64,000 nucleotides of DNA from positions 2,108,001 through 2,172,000 of the forward strand of contig CBDASI010000002.1 of the NCBI GenBank assembly GCA_965199585.1. Direction: 5' to 3'. Below, piece after piece: positions 16,416 to 24,396 of the stretch (the stretch's first letter is position 1; each line of letters begins with the position of its first letter). The notes beneath the pieces are model-generated. The model ran no database searches. It was not told the origin of the DNA and saw only the letters and a list, made by a program, of their open reading frames with translations. The DNA comes from JAVVHH01 sp965199585 (GTDB lineage Bacteria > Pseudomonadota > Alphaproteobacteria > Acetobacterales > Acetobacteraceae). A program made the position numbers and the translations under genes.

Positions 16416-16437
16416 GCACTTTATTTGGAGCTGATCC

Positions 16438-17457
16438 ATGGTCCTGCAGAGGAACTGGCAGTCGCTGATTAAGCCGGAAAAGCTCGACGTCGAGCCCGGC
16501 TCCGACCCTCACCGCATCGCCACCGTCGTTGCCGAGCCGCTCGAGCGCGGCTTTGGCATGACGCTGGGCAACGCCGTTCGTCGCGTCCTGCTGTCCTCGC
16601 TGCAGGGCGCTGCGGTGACCGCCGTCCAGATCGACGGCGTGCTGCACGAGTTCAGCAGCATTCTCGGCGTTCGGGAAGACGTCACCGACATCGTGCTGAA
16701 CATCAAGCAGCTCGCCCTTCGCATGCATGGCGAAGGCCCGAAGCGCATGGTGCTGCAGGCAACCGGCCCCGGCGAGATCACCGCTGGTCAGATCCAGACC
16801 GGTCACGACATCGACGTCATGAACCCGGACCTGGTCATCTGCACGCTCGACGACGGCGTGAAGCTCGGCATGGAGTTCACCGTCAACATCGGCAAAGGCT
16901 ACGTCCCGGCTGCAGCGAACCGGCCTGAGGATGCGCCCATCGGACTGATCCCGATCGACGCGATCTACTCACCCGTCAAGCGCGTGTCCTACAAGGTCGA
17001 ACCGACCCGCGTCGGCCAGGTCACCGACTACGACAAACTGCTTCTCGTGGTCGAGACCAACGGCGCCGTCACGCCCGAGGACGCCGTGGCACTCGCCGCC
17101 CGCATCCTGCAGGACCAGCTGCAGCTGTTCATCAACTTCGATGATCCGCAGCTCGCGCGTCCGGACGAGGTGCAGGACGACCTGCCGTTCAACCGCAACC
17201 TGCTCCGCAAGGTCGACGAACTCGAGCTGTCGGTCCGTAGCGCCAACTGCCTCAAGAACGACAACATCGTCTACATCGGCGACCTCGTTCAGAAGACCGA
17301 GCAGGAGATGCTGCGCACGCCGAACTTCGGCCGCAAGTCGCTCAACGAGATCAAGGAAGTGCTCACCGCGATGGGCCTCGCCCTCGGCATGAGCGTTGCC
17401 GGTTGGCCCCCCGAAAACATCGAAGATCTGGCCAAGCGGCTGGACGAGCCTTTCTAG
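16438..17457 (+). CDS. rpoA: RNA polymerase alpha subunit
   Basis: Assembles the RNA polymerase core and binds activators and UP elements. The 339-residue product has the N-terminal dimerisation domain (ERGFGMTLGNAVRRVLLSSLQGAAVTAV) and a C-terminal domain with the helix-hairpin motifs NCLKNDNIVYIGDLVQKTEQEML and NFGRKSLNEIKEVL. Length is typical of alphaproteobacteria. It lies in its standard position between rpsK and rplQ. Confidence 0.98.
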   Translation: MVLQRNWQSLIKPEKLDVEPGSDPHRIATVVAEPLERGFGMTLGNAVRRVLLSSLQGAAVTAVQIDGVLHEFSSILGVREDVTDIVLNIKQLALRMHGEGPKRMVLQATGPGEITAGQIQTGHDIDVMNPDLVICTLDDGVKLGMEFTVNIGKGYVPAAANRPEDAPIGLIPIDAIYSPVKRVSYKVEPTRVGQVTDYDKLLLVVETNGAVTPEDAVALAARILQDQLQLFINFDDPQLARPDEVQDDLPFNRNLLRKVDELELSVRSANCLKNDNIVYIGDLVQKTEQEMLRTPNFGRKSLNEIKEVLTAMGLALGMSVAGWPPENIEDLAKRLDEPF

Positions 17458-17469
17458 GAAGACTGAACC

Positions 17470-17895
17470 ATGCGTCATGGAATGTCCGGGCGTAAGCTCG
17501 GTGTCACCGGCACTCATCGCGAAGCCATGTTCCGCAACATGGCCCATGCGCTGATCAAGCACGAGCAGATCACCACCACGCTGCCCAAGGCGAAGGAACT
17601 GCGTCCCGTCGCCGAGAAGCTGATCACGCTGGCCAAGCGTGGCGACCTGCATGCCCGTCGCCAGGCGATGAGCAAGCTGCAGGATCCGAAGCTTGTCACC
17701 AAGCTGTTCGGCCCGATTGCAGAGCGTTATCGCGGCCGCGCCGGCGGCTACTGCCGCGTCCTCCGCGCCGGCATGCGCTATGGCGATGCTGCCGACATGG
17801 CCATCATCGAGCTCGTCGACCGTGACCCGGCCGCCAAGGGTCTCGACAGCGGCCCGCGTCAGGAAGTCGCCACCGACGACGACAGCGAAGACTAA
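17470..17895 (+). CDS. rplQ: 50S ribosomal protein L17
   Basis: Large-subunit protein near the exit tunnel. The 141-residue product begins MRHGMSGRKLGVTGTHREAMFRNM and contains the ITTTLPKAKELRPVAEKLITLAKRGD signature. It closes the alpha block, 12 bases after rpoA, and is followed by a GC-rich hairpin. Confidence 0.97.
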   Translation: MRHGMSGRKLGVTGTHREAMFRNMAHALIKHEQITTTLPKAKELRPVAEKLITLAKRGDLHARRQAMSKLQDPKLVTKLFGPIAERYRGRAGGYCRVLRAGMRYGDAADMAIIELVDRDPAAKGLDSGPRQEVATDDDSED

Positions 17896-17907
17896 CACTG
17901 CCGTGCC

Positions 17908-17931
17908 GTCCCTCCTCGCAAGGGGAGGGAC
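17908..17931 (+). terminator. hairpin at end of ribosomal cluster
   Basis: GTCCCTCC (17908-17915) pairs with GGAGGGAC (17924-17931) around an eight-base loop, 13 bases after the rplQ stop. No U-tract follows, so termination may be inefficient or depend on other factors. Its position fits the end of the alpha block. Confidence 0.5.
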
Positions 17932-17994
17932 CGCAGCGCCCATCGGCCCCAGCCGATGCTCGCATCCAGCGCCCAGCGCGCTTATCTATCCCTG

Positions 17995-19320
17995 ATGTCT
18001 GCAAGCTCTCTCCCGGACCTGTTCGGAGATGCGCCCGGCCCAGCCCCCGCGTCCGACGGCCTACCGCTGGCCGAGCGCTTGCGCCCGCTCGCCTTGGCGG
18101 ACGTGGTCGGCCAGGATCACCTCGTCGGCCCCGACGGCACGCTCACCCGCATGCTGGACCGGGGCGCGCTGGCCTCGCTGATCCTGTGGGGCCCGCCCGG
18201 TGTCGGCAAGACCACCATCGCTCGCCTGCTGGCCGACGCCGCCGGGCTGCATTTCGTGTCGCTCTCCGCCGTGTTCTCCGGCGTTGCCGACCTCAAGCGA
18301 CTGTTCGACGAAGCCCGGCGTCGGCGCCAGGCCGGCCAGCGCACCCTCCTCTTCGTCGACGAGGTGCACCGCTTCAATCGCGCGCAGCAGGACGGCTTCC
18401 TGCCGGTGGTCGAGGACGGCACCATCGTCCTCGTCGGCGCCACGACGGAGAACCCCTCTTTCGCGCTAAACGGCGCCTTGCTGTCCCGCTGCCAGGTCCT
18501 CGTGCTGCGCCGCCTCGACGATGCCGCCCTCGAGCGCCTGCTGTCCCGCGCCGAGACGCAGGCCGGCCATCCGCTCCCGGTCCTGCCCGAGGCGCGTACC
18601 GCCCTGTGCGCCATGGCCGACGGCGATGGCCGCTACGCGCTGAACATGGTCGAGCAACTGCTCGCCATGCCGCCGGGCTCGCCGCTCGACAGTGCCGGCC
18701 TCGCCGAAACCATCGGCCGCCGCGCCGCCCTCTACGACAAGGATCGGGAGGAGCACTACAACCTCATCTCGGCCCTTCATAAATCGCTCCGCGGCTCCGA
18801 CCCGGACGCCGCGCTTTACTGGTTCGCCCGCATGCTTGCCGGCGGCGAGGACGCCCGCTACGTCGCGCGCCGCCTCGTCCGCTTCGCCTCCGAGGACATC
18901 GGCCTCGCCGATCCGGCCGCGCTCGTGCAAGCCATGACCGCTTGGGAGGCCTACGAGCGCCTCGGCAGCCCGGAGGGTGATCTGGCGATCGCCCAGGCCA
19001 TCGTGTATCTCGGCACCGCCCCCAAATCGAACGCGCTCTACGTCGCCAGCAAAGCCGCCGGCGCCAGTGCCCGCTCCACCGGCAGCCTGACGCCACCCGC
19101 CCATATCCTGAATGCACCGACCAAATTGATGAAGAACCTGGGTTACGGCGCCGGCTACGACTACGATCACGACACCGAGGACGGCTTTTCCGGCCAGAAC
19201 TACTTTCCCGACGGCATGGATCGCCCCGAATTCTACCGCCCGCGCGACCGCGGCTTCGAACGCGAGATCGGTCGCCGCCTGGCAACCTGGGCCGAGCTGC
19301 GCCAGGAGCGCCAATCATGA
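17995..19320 (+). CDS. rarA: replication-associated recombination protein A (AAA+ ATPase)
   Basis: MgsA/RarA-type AAA+ ATPase related to clamp loaders, acting at stalled replication forks. The 441-residue product has Walker A GPPGVGKT (residues 66-73), Walker B with LLFVDEVHRFN (about 118-128), the sensor segment GATTENPSFALN, and the C-terminal tetramerisation region KDREEHYNLISALHKSLRGSDPDAALYWFARML. The ATG at 17995 (MSASSLPDLFGD) starts at the typical conserved N-terminus. It heads a run of co-directional genes through acyP. Confidence 0.95.
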   Translation: MSASSLPDLFGDAPGPAPASDGLPLAERLRPLALADVVGQDHLVGPDGTLTRMLDRGALASLILWGPPGVGKTTIARLLADAAGLHFVSLSAVFSGVADLKRLFDEARRRRQAGQRTLLFVDEVHRFNRAQQDGFLPVVEDGTIVLVGATTENPSFALNGALLSRCQVLVLRRLDDAALERLLSRAETQAGHPLPVLPEARTALCAMADGDGRYALNMVEQLLAMPPGSPLDSAGLAETIGRRAALYDKDREEHYNLISALHKSLRGSDPDAALYWFARMLAGGEDARYVARRLVRFASEDIGLADPAALVQAMTAWEAYERLGSPEGDLAIAQAIVYLGTAPKSNALYVASKAAGASARSTGSLTPPAHILNAPTKLMKNLGYGAGYDYDHDTEDGFSGQNYFPDGMDRPEFYRPRDRGFEREIGRRLATWAELRQERQS

Positions 19321-20318
19321 GCATCGAACAACGCACTGTCACCGAGGACGAGGCCGAGATCCGCCTGGATCGCTGGTTCCGCCGCCACTTCCCCGCCGTC
19401 ACCCAGGGCGCGATCCAGAAGCTGTGCCGCACCGGCCATATCCGAGTAGACGGCAGGCGCGCCGAGGCCGGCACGCGCCTGGCGCCGGGTCAGTCCGTGC
19501 GCATCCCGCCGATGCCGGACTCGCCGCCGCCCAAGCCGCAGCCGAGCCTTGGCGACCCCGTCATCGCCCGCGAACTGGAGGATATGGTCGTCTACCGCGA
19601 CGACCAGATCATCGTCATCAACAAGCCCCACGGCCTCGCCGTCCAGGGTGGCCCCGGCATTACCAAGCACCTCGACGGCATGCTCGACGGCCTGCGCTTC
19701 GACAGCCCCCATCGCCCGCGCCTGGTTCACCGCCTCGACCGCGACACCTCCGGCGTGCTGGTACTGGCCCGGACCCCCGGCGTGGCCGGCAAACTCGCCG
19801 CGGCCTTCCGCGGCCGCGACGTCAAGAAGACCTACTGGGCCATCGTCTCCGGCCGCCCGCACCCGATCGAGGGCCGCATCGACTTGCCATTGGTCAAATA
19901 CGCCGGCGCCCGCGGCGAGCGCAGCGTCCCCGCCGCCCGCGACGACGAGGACGGCCAGCGCGCCGTCACCGATTATCGCCTGCTCGACAATGCCGGCCAG
20001 CGCCTCACCTGGCTGGAGATGTCCCCCGTCACCGGCCGCACCCATCAGCTCCGCGTCCACAGCGTCGCCCTCGGCACCCCGATCGTCGGCGACCTGAAAT
20101 ACCACGAGCCCGACCAGAACGGCGCCCGTAGCGCGGTGGTTGACGGCATCTCCAACAAGCTGCATCTGCACGCCCGCGCGCTCGACATCCCGCATCCCGC
20201 CGGCGGCCGCCTGATCGTGGAGGCCGAGTTGGCGCCCCACATGCGCGAGACGTTCAAGACCGTCGGCTTCGAGAACAAGCCGGCCCGACCGCCCAACCGC
20301 ACCGGCGGCAAACGATGA
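19317..20318 (+). CDS. rluC: RluA-family 23S rRNA pseudouridine synthase (RluC-like)
   Basis: Isomerises uridine to pseudouridine in 23S rRNA; the RluC type modifies positions in domain II/V. The 333-residue product has an N-terminal S4 RNA-binding domain (about residues 13-62: LDRWFRRHFPAVTQGAIQKLCR) and the catalytic domain with HRLDRDTSG (138-146), catalytic Asp 141, and TGRTHQLRVH. Its start overlaps the rarA stop by 4 bases and its stop overlaps the AsmA start by 4 bases. The exact target sites are inferred from family. Confidence 0.88.
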   Translation: MSIEQRTVTEDEAEIRLDRWFRRHFPAVTQGAIQKLCRTGHIRVDGRRAEAGTRLAPGQSVRIPPMPDSPPPKPQPSLGDPVIARELEDMVVYRDDQIIVINKPHGLAVQGGPGITKHLDGMLDGLRFDSPHRPRLVHRLDRDTSGVLVLARTPGVAGKLAAAFRGRDVKKTYWAIVSGRPHPIEGRIDLPLVKYAGARGERSVPAARDDEDGQRAVTDYRLLDNAGQRLTWLEMSPVTGRTHQLRVHSVALGTPIVGDLKYHEPDQNGARSAVVDGISNKLHLHARALDIPHPAGGRLIVEAELAPHMRETFKTVGFENKPARPPNRTGGKR

Positions 20319-22580
20319 AGCGGGCGCTGATCGCCCTCGGCGTCGTCGTCGTCCTGGTCCCGCTCGCCGCGATCGGGGCCGCCGCCTGGTTCCTCAACGG
20401 CGACGCCCTCAGGGCGAGGCTCGTCGAGCAGGTCCGCCGCAGCACCGGCCGCGATCTGGTCATCGCGGGCCCGGTGAGCCTCGCTTGGTCACTCTCCCCC
20501 ACCGTCGCGCTCGCCGACCTCTCGCTCTCCAACCCGCCGGGCTTCGCGCAGCCGACCATGGCGCATGTCGACCGCGTCGAGGTGCAGTTGGCCCTGGCGC
20601 CGCTGTTCCACCGCGAGATCGACATCACCCGCGTCGCGCTCATGGGCCCCTCGGTCCGCCTCGAGCGCGACGCGACGGGACGCCCGAACTGGGACTTTCC
20701 ACCCGCCCTCGACGCCGACCGCGGCACCCGCCGCCCCGTCTCAGCCCGGCGACCGCTTCAAGCTGGCCATCGGCACCGTCGACATCACCGGCGCGACCAT
20801 CGCCTACGGCGCCCAGTCCATCACCGTCCCGCACGCTGCCTACGACCCGGCCACCACCCGTGTCGACGGCGCCCTCGTCGCCGCCGGCACCACGCTCGCC
20901 CTGAGCGGAACCGCCGGACCGCTCGCCGCCACGACCTACCCGGTCGACCTGCATCTGCGCGGTGACGGCGCGGCCGTCACGCTGACCGGCACCAGCGCCG
21001 CCGCGACGCTGACGATCACCGCAGTCGACCTCGCCGCACTCTCGCCCCTGATCGGCCGCCCGCTCCCTCCGATCCGCGACGTCACCGTCTCGACCGCGTT
21101 CCCTGGCCCGAGCGCGCTGCACGTCCATACCGGCGCGATCGGCCTCGGTGCGCTGTCGATCCAACGAGCCGACCTCAACGCCGCCTCGCTCACCGACCCG
21201 GCCACGCTCACCGCTGCCGCCACCGCCGGCACCCTCCCGGCGACGATCAGCGGGCATCTTGGCAGCATCGCCGCGCTGCTCGCCGGCCCAACGCCCGTCG
21301 ATGTCCGTCTGGATGCGCCCGGCCTGTCCGGCACCGCCGCCGGCACGATCGCCGCGAGCGGGGCAGGGCAGCTGCACCTCGCCGTGCAGTCGCCCGATCT
21401 GGCCGCCGCCGGAGCGCAGGCCGGTCTCGCATTGCCGGGCTTGCGTAACCTCGACGCCAGCGCCGACATGGCCATCGCGCCCGGCACGACGGCGTTCACC
21501 GGGCTGCGCGTCACCAGCGCCCAGGGCGACCTCGGCGGCGCGCTGACGATCACCACCGCCGGCCGCCTGACGCTGCGGGGCGCGCTGACCAGCACAAGTC
21601 TCGACCTTGATGCCCTGCGCATCACGCCGCTGCCGTCCCCCGCGCCGCCCCAAGCCGCCCCGTCGTCCACTCCGGCGTCCACCCGGCTGATCCCCGACGC
21701 CAAGCTTCCCCTCGCGGCGCTCGCCGCCGCCGATGCGGACCTGCAGCTCTCGGTCGCGACCCTGCATCTGACCGCTGCCGAGCTGCATGCCGTCCAGGCG
21801 CACGCCGTCCTGCAGAACGGCACCCTCCGCCTAGACTCGGTCAGTCTCGACATTGGCCAAGCCGCCGCCGCTGCGACGGCGCACGCCACGCTCGAACTCG
21901 CCGCGCAACCGCCGGCGCTCCACCTCACCATCGACGCTCCCGGGCTGCCGTTCGGGCCGTTCTCCGCACTCGCCGGGGGTGCCCCAACCGCGTCCGGCAC
22001 GCTCGACCTGCGCGCCGACCTCGCCGGCACCGGTGACACCGTGCGTGCGGTGGCCGCCACCCTCGGCGGCCATGCCGGCCTTTCTTTGGTCGACGCGCAG
22101 CTCGACAATGCCGTGCTCGAACGGCTCGCCGCCGGGCCGCTCCGCGCCGCCAACCTCTCGCTCGACGGTGGCGGCACCACCATCCGCTGCGCCGCCCTGC
22201 GCGCCGACGCCGCCGGCGGAAAGGTCGATCTCCGCGCACTGACCATCGACACCAGCAAATTCGCCCTCGACGGTGGCGGCGATCTCTCGCTCGCCGACGA
22301 GACGATGGACTTGCATCTGCGGCCGCAACTGCGCCTCGGCGGCGGGCTCAGCGTGCCGGTCCGCGTGCGCGGCACGTTCGCCGCGCCGAAGACGGCGCTC
22401 GATCCCGGCGCCATCGCCTCCGGCCGCGTCGGCATCGTGCTGGGCGGGCCCGCGCCGCCCGACACCTGCGGCCCGGCGCTCGCGCTCGCCCGCGACGGCC
22501 AGGCCGGCGCGCCAGCCGCCGCAGCGCCCCCCGTCAAGCCGATGAAGCCCGCCGACCTGCTCCGGGGATTGCTGCGATGA
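20315..22580 (+). pseudogene. AsmA-family protein, interrupted by a frameshift
   Basis: AsmA-like proteins are anchored in the inner membrane and are linked to lipid transport and outer-membrane assembly. The first frame gives an N-terminal membrane helix (RALIALGVVVVLVPLAAIGAAAWFL) and the AsmA core ending GRPNWDFPP. The rest, from about PTAAPAAPSQPGDRFKLAIG to the C-terminus at 22580, is in the +1 frame. The shift lies near 20698-20712, in a C-rich run, and would be repaired by removing one base. Both parts are otherwise intact (about 755 residues joined), so this is a very recent mutation or a sequence error. It overlaps rluC and the ATP12 gene by 4 bases at each end. Confidence 0.8.
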
Positions 22581-23287
22581 AACGCTTCTGGGACCTCGCC
22601 GAGGCCGCGCGCGACGGCGACGGCTACTCGATCCTGCTCGACGGCAAGCCGATGCGTATCCCTAGCGGGGCGGTGCTCCGGGTCGCCAGCGGCGCCATGG
22701 CTGCCGCCATCGCCGCTGAGTGGCAGGCCGCCGGCGGCAGCAAGGGCGGCGCCATGACGCCCGAAGACGTTCCGCTGACTCAGCTCGCCGGCACGGCGCA
22801 GGACCGCATCGCACCCGACCCGGCCGCCACCGCCGACGCCCTGGCCAGATATGCCGAGTCCGACCTGCTCTGCTACCGAGCCGAGCACCCCGCCCCGCTC
22901 GTCGCACATCAGGCCCGCGAGTGGCAGCCCTGGCTCGATTGGCTCGAGCGGGAACACGGCGCCAAGCTCCTGCCCACCGCCGGCATTGCCCATGTCGCCC
23001 AGCCCGAAGCCGCCCTGGCCGCCATCCGCGACCGGCTCCGCGCCGAACCGCCGCCGGTGCTGGCCGCCCTCGGCGTCGCCGTCCCCGCGCTCGGCAGCGT
23101 CGTGCTCGGCCTCGCACTGGCCGAGGGCGAACTCGGCCCCTCGCGCGCCTATGAGATTGCCGCACTCGATGAGCTGTTCCAGATGGAGCGCTGGGGCGAC
23201 GACGAGTGGGCCGCCAAGCGCCGCCGCGACGTCGCCGACGACGTCGCCCTGGCACACCGCTTCATGACGCTGGCACGGGAGCCATGA
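22577..23287 (+). CDS. ATP12-family chaperone protein
   Basis: Homologue of mitochondrial ATP12, which assists assembly of the F1-ATPase alpha subunit; it is characteristic of alphaproteobacteria. The 236-residue product starts MKRFWDLAEAARDGDGYSILLDGKPMRIP and contains AEWQAAGG, MTPEDVPLTQLAGTAQDRI, ESDLLCYRAEHP and the C-terminal EIAALDELFQMERWGDDEWA, all family features. Its start overlaps the AsmA stop and its stop overlaps acyP, both ATGA. Confidence 0.9.
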   Translation: MKRFWDLAEAARDGDGYSILLDGKPMRIPSGAVLRVASGAMAAAIAAEWQAAGGSKGGAMTPEDVPLTQLAGTAQDRIAPDPAATADALARYAESDLLCYRAEHPAPLVAHQAREWQPWLDWLEREHGAKLLPTAGIAHVAQPEAALAAIRDRLRAEPPPVLAALGVAVPALGSVVLGLALAEGELGPSRAYEIAALDELFQMERWGDDEWAAKRRRDVADDVALAHRFMTLAREP

Positions 23288-23559
23288 TCGCCAAGCAGGT
23301 TCGAATCGCCGGGCGGGTGCAGGGCGTGGGCTACCGCGACTGGATGGTTCGCCGGGCCAACCGCCTCGGCTTGTTCGGCTGGGTGCGCAATCGCTCGGAC
23401 GGCACGGTCGAGGCGTTCGTCCAAGGCGACGTCGTCGTGGTGGAGGAGCTGCTGCGCCACTGCCGCCGCGGCCCACCCGGTGCGGCCGTCACGCTCATCC
23501 ATGAAGACCTTACCGAGCCGACGGAGGATCTCGGCTTCCGCCGCCTGCCAACGCTCTAG
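23284..23559 (+). CDS. acyP: acylphosphatase
   Basis: Small hydrolase of acylphosphates such as carbamoyl phosphate or 1,3-bisphosphoglycerate. The 91-residue product has the signature GRVQGVGYRDWMVRRAN with the catalytic arginine (GVGYR) and the GWVRNRSDGTVEA segment with the catalytic asparagine. Length is standard. The ATG overlaps the stop of the ATP12 gene. Its TAG stop interlocks with that of the convergent lipB on the shared CTAG at 23556-23559. Confidence 0.95.
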   Translation: MIAKQVRIAGRVQGVGYRDWMVRRANRLGLFGWVRNRSDGTVEAFVQGDVVVVEELLRHCRRGPPGAAVTLIHEDLTEPTEDLGFRRLPTL

Positions 23560-24212
23560 AAAACCTCGGCCCACGCCGCCCGCAACGCGACGTCCGCATC
23601 CGCCATCGTCACCGGCAACCCCAGCGCGGCCAAACTGGTCACCCCATGCTCGGCGATCCCGCACGGCACGATGCCGCCGAAATGCGCCAGCTCCGGCTCC
23701 ACGTTGAGCGCCACCCCGTGCCACGACACCCATTTCGTCACCCGCACCCCGATCGCGGCGATCTTCGCCTCCGTCCCGCTCGCCCGGTCCGCCACCCAGA
23801 TCCCGACCCGACCCGTCCGCCGCTCGCCCCGGACGTTGAACCGGTCCAATGTCGCGATCAGCCACTCCTCAAGTCCCTCGACATAGGCCCGGATGTCGCG
23901 CGCGCGGACGGTTCCGTGCGGCCGGTCGAGGTCGAGCATCACGTAGCCGACTCGTTGGCCCGGCCCATGATACGTCCACTGGCCGCCGCGCCCCGCCCGG
24001 AAGATCGGCAGCGCGTTTGCGTCGACCAACCCTTCCGGCGTCGCCGACGTGCCGGCCGTGTAGAGGGCAGGGTGCTCGAGCAACCAGACCTGCTCGCCCG
24101 CATCCCCGGCGCGGATAGCGGCGATTCGGGCCTGCATCGCGGCCAGCGACGCCTCATACCCCACCGGCACGTCACTAATTTGCCATTCGAGCGTTGCCGC
24201 ATTCGAATCCAT
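23556..24212 (-). CDS. lipB: lipoyl(octanoyl) transferase
   Basis: Transfers octanoate from acyl-ACP to lipoyl domains of 2-oxoacid dehydrogenases and the glycine cleavage H protein. The 218-residue product contains RGGQWTYHGPGQ, the IAAIGVRVTKWVSWHG segment with the catalytic lysine and the VPCGI motif with the catalytic cysteine. Length is normal. It is convergent with acyP and starts 24 bases from the tRNA-Leu gene, whose promoter must therefore overlap the 5' end of lipB. Confidence 0.96.
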   Translation of the reverse strand: MDSNAATLEWQISDVPVGYEASLAAMQARIAAIRAGDAGEQVWLLEHPALYTAGTSATPEGLVDANALPIFRAGRGGQWTYHGPGQRVGYVMLDLDRPHGTVRARDIRAYVEGLEEWLIATLDRFNVRGERRTGRVGIWVADRASGTEAKIAAIGVRVTKWVSWHGVALNVEPELAHFGGIVPCGIAEHGVTSLAALGLPVTMADADVALRAAWAEVF

Positions 24213-24236
24213 CGGTTAAGACGCCCCCGTCCCGAT

Positions 24237-24319
24237 GCGGTCGTGGCGGAATGGTAGACGCGCAAGCTTGAGGTGCTTGTGGGGGAAACCCTGTGGAAGT
24301 TCGAGTCTTCTCGACCGCA
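24237..24319 (+). tRNA. tRNA-Leu, anticodon GAG
   Basis: The acceptor stem GCGGTCG (24237-24243) pairs with CGACCGC (24312-24318), followed by discriminator A. The anticodon stem CAAGC/GCTTG encloses the loop TTGAGGT, giving anticodon GAG, which reads CUC/CUU leucine codons. The long variable arm and the T-arm with TTCGAGT are present. CCA is not encoded. Confidence 0.95.
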
Positions 24320-24396
24320 TACTCACTTCTTGGAAACCTTGTTTGCGTTCCTGCCGCGCCTGACCGAGTTTGAACGGGGGTTGGAGAGGAACGTTG

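Noticed and set aside
20936..23476. 846-codon open frame on the minus strand opposite the AsmA and ATP12 genes
   Set aside because: It is a shadow frame produced by high GC at third codon positions. Its translation is low-complexity Ala/Arg/Gly/Ser and matches no family, while the plus-strand frames have clear motifs.
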